In this document: positions 15,146-24,059 of the stretch, piece after piece
Layout: every line of letters begins with the position of its first letter
How positions within the stretch are numbered: position 1 is the first letter of the stretch
Assembly (NCBI RefSeq): GCF_030068445.1
Contig: NZ_JAQPOK010000130.1
Location: 1-48,862, forward strand
Direction: 5' to 3'
DNA length: 48,862 nucleotides
Source: Roseofilum halophilum BLCC-M91
GTDB lineage: Bacteria; Cyanobacteriota; Cyanobacteriia; Cyanobacteriales; Desertifilaceae
The notes under the pieces: generated by a model
What the model was told of the DNA's origin: nothing
What the model saw: the letters and a program-made list of their open reading frames with translations, nothing else
The model's database searches: none
Program-made: the position numbers and the translations under genes

Positions 15146-16410
15146 TTGTCGATAATCTCTGCAAAGAGATTAAGATAATTTTGAGCTTGGATTTCTAGGG
15201 TAAATTCTTGTTCGACTTTCTGACGAGCGCGATCGCACAAATGCTGATAGCGCTCTCTGTTCTCTAATACCCAGCTCATACCCTGAGCGAGATCCTCAGT
15301 CTCAAAGGCTTGAGCTAAATAGCCATTCTGCTGATGCTCGATCATATCGGGCATTCCCCCAATTTTAAAGGCAACTGCTGGAGTCCCACAAGCGAGGGAT
15401 TCCAGAATCGTATTGGGGAGATTATCTTGAATGGAAGGGGCAACAAACAGATCGACGGCCGCATAAATTAGGCTCAGAGCTAGATCGTCTTGAAATTTCC
15501 CTAAATAATGGGTTTTAAATCCTAAAGAGGGTTCTTGTTGGGGACGAGATGCGCCGAAAATTACCAGTTCAATTTTCTCTTTCCAATCCGATTGGCTCAG
15601 GTGCTGTAAGGCGGATTGCAGTAAGTGAAAGCCTTTGCGGGTATCGCTGGTGGCGTTGACTGCTCCAAACAAAACGAGATGTTTATCTTGAGGTAAGTTT
15701 AAGCGGTTTCTAGCATAGGTGCGATAATGCGACCCATCGCTGACGCGATCGCAGGGTTTATAAACCGTTGTATCTAAACCATTAGCAATCACTTCAATGC
15801 GCTTATCCCCAAACAAGCTACTTTTTCTCATGCAGTCTGCCAACCAGTGACTGGGACTAACCAACGTTAGAGGAAGGGTTTTCCAGGCTCGTTGTTTACG
15901 CTGCCAAACCCAACGAGATAAGTCGTGTTCTTTGGTACTATTGAGTTGAGGACATTGGCCGCACTCTTGGGTATAGCGATCGCACTCTTGCGTATAGTGA
16001 CATCCACCCGTAAACCCCCACATATCATGACTCGTCCACACCAGAGGATAGGGTAATTTAGCCAGGGTTTCGATTTGCATAAATCCTTGACTAACCCAAT
16101 GAACATTAACGATATCTGGCTCGAACTGCTTGAGTTGAGCCACAAGGCCATCGGGAACCCATTGGGTGGAAAATAAAGTAGATGGGCGATCGCGATACCG
16201 TTTTAACGGCAGTTTATCTAAGCTAGGTGCTAACTGAGAGAAAACTTTCTCAAAGCCAGAAGTGTTCAGGGAAACTGTATCACTTTTTTTCCCACTTCCC
16301 ACCAACAATGAAGTCCGATCTTCCACCTTTTTCAGACCTTGATATAAGCGATAAACGGCAACATAGCCTCCCGCACCACTATCACCGCGACTCAGTAGTG
16401 TAATTTTCAT
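15130..16410 (-). CDS. Glycosyltransferase family 4 (GT-B fold)
   Basis: 426 residues, ATG start. Retaining sugar transferase of the cytoplasmic face. The N-terminal half has GDSGAGGYVAVYRLYQGL and the Cys-rich segment DMWGFTGGCHYTQ...CGQCPQ, typical of transferases related to WcaC of colanic-acid synthesis. The C-terminal half has the GT4 nucleotide-sugar site: HLVLFGAV, DLFVAPSIQDNLPNTILESLACGTPAVAF, with the E-x7-E-like pattern modified to D-x7-E. Sugar donor unknown. Its start overlaps the stop of the FkbM methyltransferase by four bases (ATGA), so the two are translationally coupled. Its 3' end overlaps the convergent GH2-like gene. Confidence 0.9.
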   Translation of the reverse strand: MKITLLSRGDSGAGGYVAVYRLYQGLKKVEDRTSLLVGSGKKSDTVSLNTSGFEKVFSQLAPSLDKLPLKRYRDRPSTLFSTQWVPDGLVAQLKQFEPDIVNVHWVSQGFMQIETLAKLPYPLVWTSHDMWGFTGGCHYTQECDRYTQECGQCPQLNSTKEHDLSRWVWQRKQRAWKTLPLTLVSPSHWLADCMRKSSLFGDKRIEVIANGLDTTVYKPCDRVSDGSHYRTYARNRLNLPQDKHLVLFGAVNATSDTRKGFHLLQSALQHLSQSDWKEKIELVIFGASRPQQEPSLGFKTHYLGKFQDDLALSLIYAAVDLFVAPSIQDNLPNTILESLACGTPAVAFKIGGMPDMIEHQQNGYLAQAFETEDLAQGMSWVLENRERYQHLCDRARQKVEQEFTLEIQAQNYLNLFAEIIDNYHKE

Positions 16411-17132
16411 TTTTTGATAAAAATACCATCCACTTGTAGCATTCTGCCGGTTTTAAGATCTGTAAAATCTGGACTGATTTGATGTAATTCATAGCCCATT
16501 TCTTCTAGCTTATCCAATGTCTCTCGCAAGAGAATTTGTCCTTCATACAAGGGGACGAGGGATAATTCTAATTGGATGGCTTTAATTTTAGATAAGTTTT
16601 CCGTCGCTCCTGCCAAAACTTGCATTTCAAATCCTTGTACATCTAACTTGAGAAAAGGGGCTTGAATCTCCTGGGTTAGATAATTGGCTGCCAGGCTATC
16701 TAATGTCCTCAAAGCGACCTTTTCTTGGTTAATATAAGCCGATTCTGGAGCCGCTTCCACATGGTCATCGAGCATTCCTAACACGGAACTACTGAGGGTA
16801 TTAGCGGAAACATTAATCTCGATTTCTCCATTGCGATCGCCCAGAGCGCCTTGAGGGGCAATTTCCCATAAAGGATCGGATTGGCTTAAAGCTTGTAATT
16901 GATCGTGGCACTGGGATAGGGGTTCAAAGGATACGATTTTTCCGCCATAGCCAATTTCCCGCAAATACCGTGCATATTGCCCCTTATTGGCTCCCACATC
17001 GAAAATTAAATCAATTTGATGGTAGTCTAGCAAACGCTTGAGTCGGGCAACTTCAGAAATATCTGGAGAGAATTTGTGAAATTCTAATTCCCATCCTAAA
17101 TTTCTAAAGGCTTGCTTGATTTGTTTTTTCAT
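16407..17132 (-). CDS. FkbM-family SAM-dependent methyltransferase
   Basis: 241 residues, ATG start. Motif I is FDVGANKGQYARYLR (about 43-57), followed by VSFEPLSQCHDQL, the loop LSSSVLGM typical of FkbM proteins (where a substrate hydroxyl is placed), RTLDSLA and LKLDVQGFEMQVLAGA (FkbM KxDxxGxE). The family O-methylates sugars and other small molecules; in a polysaccharide locus it most likely methylates a sugar residue. First gene of a two-gene minus-strand unit with the GT4 gene. A 98-base gap separates it from the divergent GT2 gene at 17231, and both promoters must lie there; TATACT-like hexamers are present around 17165-17175. Confidence 0.92.
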   Translation of the reverse strand: MKKQIKQAFRNLGWELEFHKFSPDISEVARLKRLLDYHQIDLIFDVGANKGQYARYLREIGYGGKIVSFEPLSQCHDQLQALSQSDPLWEIAPQGALGDRNGEIEINVSANTLSSSVLGMLDDHVEAAPESAYINQEKVALRTLDSLAANYLTQEIQAPFLKLDVQGFEMQVLAGATENLSKIKAIQLELSLVPLYEGQILLRETLDKLEEMGYELHQISPDFTDLKTGRMLQVDGIFIKK

Positions 17133-17230
17133 ACATCTTAAACTAAAGATTGATAGAATCCAGACTATTATACTATACCCTTTGTCCGCGATCTGATTTT
17201 ATTTGCAAGTAAAATAAAGGTAAGCTTAAT

Positions 17231-18265
17231 ATGATCGAAAATCCAGATATTTCTATTATTATTCCCACATTCAACCGCCAACAGTTGTTAAGCCAAACCC
17301 TAGAGTCAGTACAAGCACAAACTTTTGAGAATTGGGAAGCCTGGGTGATTGATGATGGATCTACGGATGGGACGGAACAATATGTAACGGATATGGAAGG
17401 GCAAGATGGGCGCATTCATTATGTTAAGCGCGATCGCCCCCACCGTGGCGCACCCGCTTGTCGCAACCAAGGCGTTGAACTCGCCCAAGGAGACTATATC
17501 ATCTTCCTCGATTCCGATGACTGTCTGGCTCCCAGCGCCCTAGAAAACCGTTTTCAGCACATGGAACAACACCCAGAACTCGATTTTGGCGTGTTTGGCT
17601 GCATTTTATTTCGCGATCGCCCCGGAGATACCCCCCTACTCTGGAATGCCGTCACCCCAGAAAACGACCTCGATCGCTTCTTAGCCAACGACGTACCCTG
17701 GCAAACCACCAGTCCCATTTGGCGCAAAACTGCCCTAGAAAAACTAGGATTATGGGATGAAACCCTAATTACAGGACAAGATTGGGATCAGCACCTACGA
17801 GCCTTAATCCTCAATTTGAGCTATCAATATTTTTCTCCCCCAGACTGTTATTGGCGAATGCCCCATACCGATACCATTGGCTCCCAATCCAAGGCAAAAG
17901 GAGACTATTTAGACTGCCGGGAAAAACTATTAGAACTGGCACAAAATCGATTAGCCTCAGCCCAGCTATTGACTCCCAAGCGACAACAACTGCTCAGACA
18001 ATGCTATTTCTGGCTCTCAGACACTTGGATTGATTACACTCATAAGACACAAGCCTTTCAGGTTTGGCAACGCTGTTATCACAGACAGCTCCTCGATCGA
18101 TCCCTCCATAGCCAAGGATTGAGATACCTACAAATCATTGCCACTGTTCCCCCAGCCGGGCGGCGAGTCGCTCGCAAAGCTATCCGGGAATGGGGAAATC
18201 CGGCGATCGTCTTCCATTGGCCCAAAACATTCCGCAATACTCCCCTTGAATCTAAACCATCCTAG
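17231..18265 (+). CDS. Glycosyltransferase family 2
   Basis: 344 residues, ATG start with AAAGG upstream. GT-A fold: DISIIIPTFNRQQLL (6-20), VIDDGSTDG (39-47) for nucleotide binding, DYIIFLDSDDC with the DxD metal site, and a later segment ITGQDWDQHLRAL with a D/E catalytic base. No membrane helices, so it is a cytoplasmic transferase adding a sugar to a lipid-linked acceptor; donor and linkage unknown. The C-terminal 80 residues are basic (RRVARKAIREWG), as if to dock on the membrane. Its stop overlaps the convergent sulfotransferase stop by four bases. Confidence 0.93.
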   Translation: MIENPDISIIIPTFNRQQLLSQTLESVQAQTFENWEAWVIDDGSTDGTEQYVTDMEGQDGRIHYVKRDRPHRGAPACRNQGVELAQGDYIIFLDSDDCLAPSALENRFQHMEQHPELDFGVFGCILFRDRPGDTPLLWNAVTPENDLDRFLANDVPWQTTSPIWRKTALEKLGLWDETLITGQDWDQHLRALILNLSYQYFSPPDCYWRMPHTDTIGSQSKAKGDYLDCREKLLELAQNRLASAQLLTPKRQQLLRQCYFWLSDTWIDYTHKTQAFQVWQRCYHRQLLDRSLHSQGLRYLQIIATVPPAGRRVARKAIREWGNPAIVFHWPKTFRNTPLESKPS

Positions 18266-19128
18266 ACATAAGCATGATGATTTTTAGCCTCTAAATCCTC
18301 CAAATTAATCACCGATAATTTTTCCAGGATATAATTTTGTTCTTCTGGATTAAACAACTCATAAAATTTTTTGCCATTAGCACTCTTAATCGGAGCGCCC
18401 ACAGACGCTTTCCACGTTTCATCTGGCCGTACCACTTTCTGAGCCGTTTCACCATAAGCAGTCAGCATCACCACATCAAACTCTAAACCCAGAAAACGAC
18501 AAAGTTGAATTAAAACTTTTTCCGGATCAGCAACCAATTGTTCATAACGAATCAGTAAATGATTCGGCTTATGTAAATGATCGCTAGAAAACTGCACCGA
18601 ATCAATCCAAGTTTTCACACACTTATCAATCGTCCAAGGTTCTCCCCAAATATCTCTACGTTGGTGATTGTGAGAAACATCATAAAGAGAAGCCACCACA
18701 TCCCCACCATTGCGGATCAAATGGATAAACTTAGTTTCAGGAATTAAATGCTCAAAAAGCTGAATATAACGAATATGTTCCGGCGACTTTTCCAGCCACA
18801 CTAATTTACCTTGTGCTTCAGTCGCTTTATTGAGCGCTTCTGTAAATACAGAAACATATTGACCGATAAACAAAGGAAAAAGCGAAAGTTTAGACTTCAA
18901 TTCTGCCTGCCCAATTTCCTCTAAAAACCAATTCAGTTGTTTTTTTCCCTTAATTGAAGCTAAACCCAATGAACGACTGAGATATCGAATCCTCAGATTT
19001 TGAAATAAATGAGACTCAGGAAATGAAGCAATTTTTGGGTGTGCCCCCAAAAGACTCTGTAAAAGAGTCGTTCCCGAACGGGGGCAACCTCCTAAAAAAA
19101 TAGATTGAGTCGAGTACATATCCATCAT
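18262..19128 (-). CDS. PAPS-dependent sulfotransferase (Sulfotransfer_1/3-like)
   Basis: Transfers sulfate from PAPS to a hydroxyl. Starting from the ATG at 19128, which has AGGAG four bases upstream (an ATG one codon later has better spacing; an in-frame GTG at 19149 is less likely), it has 288 residues. The 5'-phosphosulfate loop is SIFLGGCPRSGTTLLQSLLG near the N-terminus. A second PAPS contact is likely in FIHLIRNGGDVVASLYD, with LLIRYEQLVADPEKVLIQLCRFLG as the family's downstream helix. No signal peptide, so the substrate is probably modified in the cytoplasm before export. First of three different sulfotransferases in the locus. Confidence 0.88.
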   Translation of the reverse strand: MMDMYSTQSIFLGGCPRSGTTLLQSLLGAHPKIASFPESHLFQNLRIRYLSRSLGLASIKGKKQLNWFLEEIGQAELKSKLSLFPLFIGQYVSVFTEALNKATEAQGKLVWLEKSPEHIRYIQLFEHLIPETKFIHLIRNGGDVVASLYDVSHNHQRRDIWGEPWTIDKCVKTWIDSVQFSSDHLHKPNHLLIRYEQLVADPEKVLIQLCRFLGLEFDVVMLTAYGETAQKVVRPDETWKASVGAPIKSANGKKFYELFNPEEQNYILEKLSVINLEDLEAKNHHAYV

Positions 19129-19179
19129 ATCACTCCTCATAATTTCCACGATCGCTTGATAGCAAAGACTGGGACTTAA

Positions 19180-19947
19180 CTAAAGCTTTTTAATCGTAGC
19201 TACGACCCAATTTTCATCATAATAACACTGAACTTCTGCCTGGAAGCCAAAAATCTTAGTAACATCATGTTTAGCAGATTGATTCCAGATCACAAACTTT
19301 CCATTTTGCTCATCAAAATTCCATTGATGTAAACCTTGATATTGCTCTTTTTCCGCTTCATTTTTGTGATGCATTAATACAACAAAACCATTTTTCTTGG
19401 CGACACAAAACATATTTTTGACCACAGTCAAAGGATCGTAGCTATGGTCTAAAGCATTTCTGGAGTAAGTAATATCAAAGCTTTCCGCAGAAAATAAATC
19501 CAATAGCTTTTCTCCCACTCCAAACTGGGTTCTCACTGGAGGAGTAATATTATGTTTGTCCAGAATCACATCATACTCACGAGCTAAAGGATCAATAGCC
19601 GTGATCTTCAGTTTTTGATCCTTATAAACTTTGCCCAGTGGCGTGAACGGCCCAGCTCCAACATCAAGAATCGTAAACCCTTCTGCTTTCGACTCCAAGG
19701 TATCTAAACATTTGGCAACTTCCGGTTGCAGAGGCAAATTTGGATCGAGTTTTTCCTTGTATTTATCCTGAAATTGACCCAACCCCTGAGTTGCTATATA
19801 TTCATCCCAAAATTCCACTTCACTGCCTTGAGATTTTTCCCATAATTTTTCTGTGGGATAAAAACGATTTCTAAGTTTTCGGTAATTGAGGGAAACTTTA
19901 CGAGAAAACCAGGGAATGATTTTGGTGATATAGTTTGTTGTTGACAT
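19180..19947 (-). CDS. Class I SAM-dependent methyltransferase
   Basis: I chose the ATG at 19947 (255 residues) because AAGAGG lies nine bases before it; an upstream in-frame ATG at 19989 has no ribosome site. Motif I is FTILDVGAGPFTPLG, with ITAIDPLAREYD after it (acidic end of beta 2) and the Methyltransf_11-like segment FDITYSRNALDHSYDPLTVVKNMFCV. The first 60 residues are basic and aromatic, suggesting membrane association. Substrate unknown; the setting suggests a sugar or glycolipid. It lies 51 bases upstream of the sulfotransferase gene on the same strand and 88 bases downstream of wzx, so these three may form one transcript. Confidence 0.85.
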   Translation of the reverse strand: MSTTNYITKIIPWFSRKVSLNYRKLRNRFYPTEKLWEKSQGSEVEFWDEYIATQGLGQFQDKYKEKLDPNLPLQPEVAKCLDTLESKAEGFTILDVGAGPFTPLGKVYKDQKLKITAIDPLAREYDVILDKHNITPPVRTQFGVGEKLLDLFSAESFDITYSRNALDHSYDPLTVVKNMFCVAKKNGFVVLMHHKNEAEKEQYQGLHQWNFDEQNGKFVIWNQSAKHDVTKIFGFQAEVQCYYDENWVVATIKKL

Positions 19948-20035
19948 TGTATTTTTCCTCTTAGGTGAATTTTTATTTAATTCTATCATATTTAATGAAT
20001 ATACGCCACTCTAATCTGATAAAGAAACTCTATAT

Positions 20036-21481
20036 TTAATTAGATTTTTTAGGACGAATTAACTCTAAAATTTGTTGCAATAAATCAGGAAACAGTATTC
20101 GTATAGTCAGACCATAAACAATAGGTGCAGTAATTAAACAAATGGCTAAGATTGAATACAGATTCAAATAAGGATATAGAATTACTTTGGTGACCAGAAT
20201 AATAATCACCATAATTACGGTAGCAACCCATGGAGCCATCAATTGATTGAAGTAAGTTTTGATATCAATATTGAGTAATTTTTTGACCATCCAAATAAAG
20301 GTAGGTAAAGGAATAACATAGCCACGAACCACAAAAGCAGTTGCAACTGCTACAATTCCCCATGGAACAACAATCATAAATGCAGTAATATTAGTCACAG
20401 CATTGAGAATATTGACTCTTAAAGCCCAGTCTGGTTTTCCCAGAGCTAGGATAATATTCGTGTTAATACTCCCTAAAGCATGAACAATACCAATAAGCAT
20501 TAAAATTTGCATGACAGGTATACTTGCTGTCCATTGAGAACCAAACATGACAGGTATAAGTTCTGGTGCTAAACTAGAGAGTCCACAAAATATCGGAAAG
20601 GAAATAAGAGCTGTAAACTGGGTCGCTTTGTAGAAGCCTTGACGCAGCTTTTCTGGTTCTGATTGAAGCTTGGAAAAAGCAGGAAGCGCGACTTGGGTCA
20701 TAGTCGTGATCAAAATGGTTATAGTACGCAACAGACGATAGGCGATCGCATAATATCCTAAAGTCACTGGGCCCAAAAAATATCCGATCAAAAAATCATC
20801 TGCTCGTTTATTAAAAAATCCCAGAACTTTAACCCCTAAAATATTCACTCCAAAACCAAATAGTTCTTGAAAATGTCGTTTAGACACTTTCAAGCCAGGT
20901 TTCCAATCGCTCACCCACCACAACACTAAGACTCCAACAACTTGATTAACTAATCGCTGTCCAACTAAGCTCCATACTCCCCACCCCATAATCGCCATGA
21001 CTATACCCACAATTCCACCAGCTAATTGAGCCACTAGAGATCGTAAAGACAACTCTTTAAACAAAAAATTACGAGTAAAAATAGCCTGCTGAATACTATT
21101 AAGAGCTGATAAAGTAAAGGCAATAGACAGCCAACGAATAATCGGCGCTATATCTGGCTGTTGGAAATTAGAGGCAATCCAATCAGCACCAGCAAGACTC
21201 ATTCCTGTTAGACTAACACTAATTCCTAAATTAATCCAAAAAGCAGTATCAAGATGCTCAGGATCGAGGGTTTTACATTGCACAATTGCTTGCGTAAAAC
21301 CTTGGTCAGTAAAAACCTGCATAAATGCTAAAAAGACATCCGCCAAGGCAATTAGACCAAAAGATTCAGGTTCTAGCAAACGAGCTAGAGCAAAAAATAC
21401 AATAAATGAGACAAATTGGTTGCCCAATTTTTCAATTGCTGACCATATAACCCCTTTAATAGTTTGTTTTTTTAAGTTCAT
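20036..21481 (-). CDS. wzx: Lipid-linked oligosaccharide flippase, Wzx/WzxC-like (MOP superfamily)
   Basis: 481 residues, ATG start, about 12-14 membrane helices. The N-terminus KKQTIKGVIWSAIEKLGNQ and the run RLLEPESFGLIALADVFLAFM are typical of the WzxC/TuaB branch of Polysacc_synt proteins, which flip undecaprenyl-linked repeat units across the cytoplasmic membrane. The segments FGFGVNILGVKVLGFFNKRADDFLIGYFLGPVTLGYY fit the same family. It is the only flippase in the window and pairs functionally with the Wzy-like polymerase at 22621. The gene is AT-rich with only one HIP1 site, unlike the flanking housekeeping genes, suggesting this part of the locus was acquired or evolves fast. Confidence 0.9.
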   Translation of the reverse strand: MNLKKQTIKGVIWSAIEKLGNQFVSFIVFFALARLLEPESFGLIALADVFLAFMQVFTDQGFTQAIVQCKTLDPEHLDTAFWINLGISVSLTGMSLAGADWIASNFQQPDIAPIIRWLSIAFTLSALNSIQQAIFTRNFLFKELSLRSLVAQLAGGIVGIVMAIMGWGVWSLVGQRLVNQVVGVLVLWWVSDWKPGLKVSKRHFQELFGFGVNILGVKVLGFFNKRADDFLIGYFLGPVTLGYYAIAYRLLRTITILITTMTQVALPAFSKLQSEPEKLRQGFYKATQFTALISFPIFCGLSSLAPELIPVMFGSQWTASIPVMQILMLIGIVHALGSINTNIILALGKPDWALRVNILNAVTNITAFMIVVPWGIVAVATAFVVRGYVIPLPTFIWMVKKLLNIDIKTYFNQLMAPWVATVIMVIIILVTKVILYPYLNLYSILAICLITAPIVYGLTIRILFPDLLQQILELIRPKKSN

Positions 21482-21680
21482 AATTTTTTTGAAACCCGTA
21501 TTTTAATCAGGTTGGTATAAATTCATAATCGATCATCTTAACATAAGCTTTTAAATTTAAACGATTATACTCTCTGTTTCATTTTATCGGTAGAAAATAA
21601 GCAGAAGTAGTCCGGACATATTTTTATTTGTACAGCGATTTATTAAGTCCAATCTCTCTGGGTTAAAAAACTTAATAATT

Positions 21681-21710
21681 TTGCCCATGATTAATTATTT
21701 TGAGTATAAT
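21681..21710 (+). promoter_or_regulatory. Candidate sigma70-type promoter for the sulfotransferase gene
   Basis: TATAAT at 21705-21710 with TTGCCC at 21681-21686, spacing 18. Transcription would begin near 21717, 27 bases before the ATG at 21744. The 262-base gap (21482-21743) between the divergent wzx and sulfotransferase genes is otherwise AT-rich with nothing else recognised. Confidence 0.5.
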
Positions 21711-21743
21711 AGACCATAATCAATTCTATCCCATTATTTAAGC

Positions 21744-22634
21744 ATGACCAACAAAACTTTTGAACACACCGCCGAGCAAGTGTTGTTTTTTTTACATATA
21801 CCAAAGACAGCAGGTAGCACATTACATAAAATCATAGAAAGACAATATTCTTCCAATAAAGTGTTTACAATTCATGGTGTTAATCCTCAAAAACATATTG
21901 ATGAATTTAAAAAGTGGACTCCTTTAGATAAAAACAGAATAAAAGTTGTTAAAGGACATATGAACTTTGGTCTTCATGAGTCCATAGAACAACCAGCTAC
22001 ATATATTACTATGCTACGGCATCCAATTGATCGAGCAATCTCTACCTATTATTACGTTCTGCGCTCTCCAAGTCATCATCTTCATGAATATGTTACTTCC
22101 AAAAGAATCAGCCTTAAAGATTTTGTTTGTGATGGTTTATTTACTGATATGGATAATGGTCAAACTCGGCGGATATCCGGAGTATCTGTTGGCCAATTCT
22201 CTGGCTATAAAGAAGTAAGGTTTGGAGAGTGTTACCCTGAATTATTAGAACAAGCAAAACATAATATCGATCGATATTTTGCAGTTATTGGAATTCAAGA
22301 AAAATTTGATGAATCATTATTAATGATGAAGAAAAAAATGAATTGGAAAAACTGTTACTATGTAAAACAAAATGTTTCTAGTATACGAGTTAAGCAGCAA
22401 GAAATTAGTGAGGATTACTATTATGCGATCGCTCAATTCAATGACTTAGATATGAAACTTTATGAGTTTGTAAAGAAAAAAATTGAACAAGAGATACTTG
22501 ATGAAGAAAATTCCTTCAAAAAAGATTTAAATAACTTCCATTCTTACAACAAAATCTATGGAAACATAGTTCAATCTATTTCTATTCCTCGCAATTACTT
22601 ACGAAGTTTTAAGAAAAAATTTAGTTCAACATAA
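21744..22634 (+). CDS. Sulfotransferase family 2-like protein
   Basis: 296 residues, ATG start. The PAPS loop is FFLHIPKTAGSTLHKII (about 16-32), and the 3'-phosphate motif is MLRHPIDRAISTYYYVLRS. It ends in a basic coiled or helical tail. This HIPKTAGST form belongs to the Sulfotransfer_2 group, which sulfates carbohydrates such as heparan in animals and is common in bacterial polysaccharide loci. No signal peptide; it is predicted to act in the cytoplasm on lipid-linked oligosaccharide. Strongly AT-rich. Its last 14 bases overlap the end of the convergent wzy-like gene. Confidence 0.87.
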   Translation: MTNKTFEHTAEQVLFFLHIPKTAGSTLHKIIERQYSSNKVFTIHGVNPQKHIDEFKKWTPLDKNRIKVVKGHMNFGLHESIEQPATYITMLRHPIDRAISTYYYVLRSPSHHLHEYVTSKRISLKDFVCDGLFTDMDNGQTRRISGVSVGQFSGYKEVRFGECYPELLEQAKHNIDRYFAVIGIQEKFDESLLMMKKKMNWKNCYYVKQNVSSIRVKQQEISEDYYYAIAQFNDLDMKLYEFVKKKIEQEILDEENSFKKDLNNFHSYNKIYGNIVQSISIPRNYLRSFKKKFSST

Positions 22635-23988
22635 TCGATTTTTTGGGAGCTTGATTAAAAGACTGAGAACCTTTTGACAACTCATAACTGATTCGACAAT
22701 TAATTAAGATATAAATAAACCAAATCAGCTTTGGCTGAAACAAGCTACTGACTGTAATATTGGGAATCAGCATCCAAGTTAGAATGAGAGGAGGCACTAA
22801 AGACTCAGGAGATGAGCTACTAATCATATACTTTATGCAGATAGAAAGAGTGATTACAAAAGCAAATAAAAATAGAATTAATCCCACTAAACCAAATTCT
22901 AAAAAAAGTTCTAAAAAACCATTATGAGCATGAGGTGGAACCCATCCGTTGTCTGACACAATTCCATATGCAGGATTATCTTCTCCACGCCAGTCTTGCC
23001 AAAAACTATGACTGCCATAACCTAAGAAGGGACGTTGAAACCCTTTCTCTATCATTTGTGGCCAAACAATAGTTCTTCCAGTTAATGTTGGATCTTTATC
23101 TAAAGAGATTAAAAGATCGTTCCAATTTTCTACTACAACAAAACCGATGCAACTACCAATTAACATAAACATTAACACCCCTGCAAAAGCAGCTTTGTAG
23201 GGAAGTGTTTTTAAAATTCTTAAACATCCTAACAATATAAGTAAGAGAACAATTAAGATAAAACTGGTTGTAGAGTTTGTATTTTGTCTAACATAAAGTG
23301 AAAATAGAGCAAAAAAAATCGCCATCCAACGTTGCTTGGGGTAATGAATTCCATGAAATAACCAGAGTGTAATATTTAAAGCTAGAACCACTCCTAATCG
23401 ATTCGGATGGCCCATCACCCCTTTCCAACCTTTATCGATTACACCGATAGAAGGTTGAGTTAAAGCATAAAAAGCGCTTAATATGGAGATTGCTGTTGTA
23501 CTCCATCGTAAGATACTAACAATTTCTGTCCAAGAATATTTTTGGCAAACCTGAGTCGCAATTAATGTAACTTGTAACACCACTAATTCATATTTTAAAG
23601 CATAGATAGGAGTGTCTGACCATAGAATAGAAAGTAAAGAAAGAATCATAAAAATACCTAAAAAAAAGTTATTAAATAGCAAAAGTGAACTTTGAATTAG
23701 ATATTTAAACCAAAATCTTAATAAGAGAATAGAAGCTGAATAGTAACCAATATTCAGAACTAATTGGATTGGCCCTAAGTTTTGATTAAGTAATTGAGAA
23801 GGTTGAAGTAGTGAAACCGGATAAACTTCAAAATCACATAGTGTGATAATAAACAAAAAAGTAAAAAAATATGCTGCATTTTTTCTAAATAATGATGATT
23901 CACTCCAGTAAAATATCAGGATGAAGTAGACCACAAAACAACTTAAGATGGGCATTAAGATCAATGGATCTAGTATAATTTCTTTCAT
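22621..23988 (-). CDS. wzy: O-antigen polymerase/ligase-like membrane protein (Wzy/WaaL family)
   Basis: 455 residues, ATG start, about 11-12 membrane helices. The large periplasmic loop and following segment carry the Wzy_C hallmark PHAHNGFLELFLEFGLVGLI, together with RTIVWPQMIEKGFQRPFLGYGSHSFW upstream. Such proteins join repeat units in the periplasm (Wzy) or ligate glycans to an acceptor (WaaL). With wzx, wza and wzc-like genes beside it, polymerase is the better reading. Symbol given by role. The stop overlaps the convergent sulfotransferase gene. Divergent from the wza-like gene, with a 71-base gap holding both starts. Confidence 0.85.
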   Translation of the reverse strand: MKEIILDPLILMPILSCFVVYFILIFYWSESSLFRKNAAYFFTFLFIITLCDFEVYPVSLLQPSQLLNQNLGPIQLVLNIGYYSASILLLRFWFKYLIQSSLLLFNNFFLGIFMILSLLSILWSDTPIYALKYELVVLQVTLIATQVCQKYSWTEIVSILRWSTTAISILSAFYALTQPSIGVIDKGWKGVMGHPNRLGVVLALNITLWLFHGIHYPKQRWMAIFFALFSLYVRQNTNSTTSFILIVLLLILLGCLRILKTLPYKAAFAGVLMFMLIGSCIGFVVVENWNDLLISLDKDPTLTGRTIVWPQMIEKGFQRPFLGYGSHSFWQDWRGEDNPAYGIVSDNGWVPPHAHNGFLELFLEFGLVGLILFLFAFVITLSICIKYMISSSSPESLVPPLILTWMLIPNITVSSLFQPKLIWFIYILINCRISYELSKGSQSFNQAPKKSIMLN

Positions 23989-24059
23989 GTAGAGTTTGAT
24001 ATCTTTTAGATCTAAGCTATCATGTCAGATGTAAGACACTTTATTCCAGGATAAACAGC

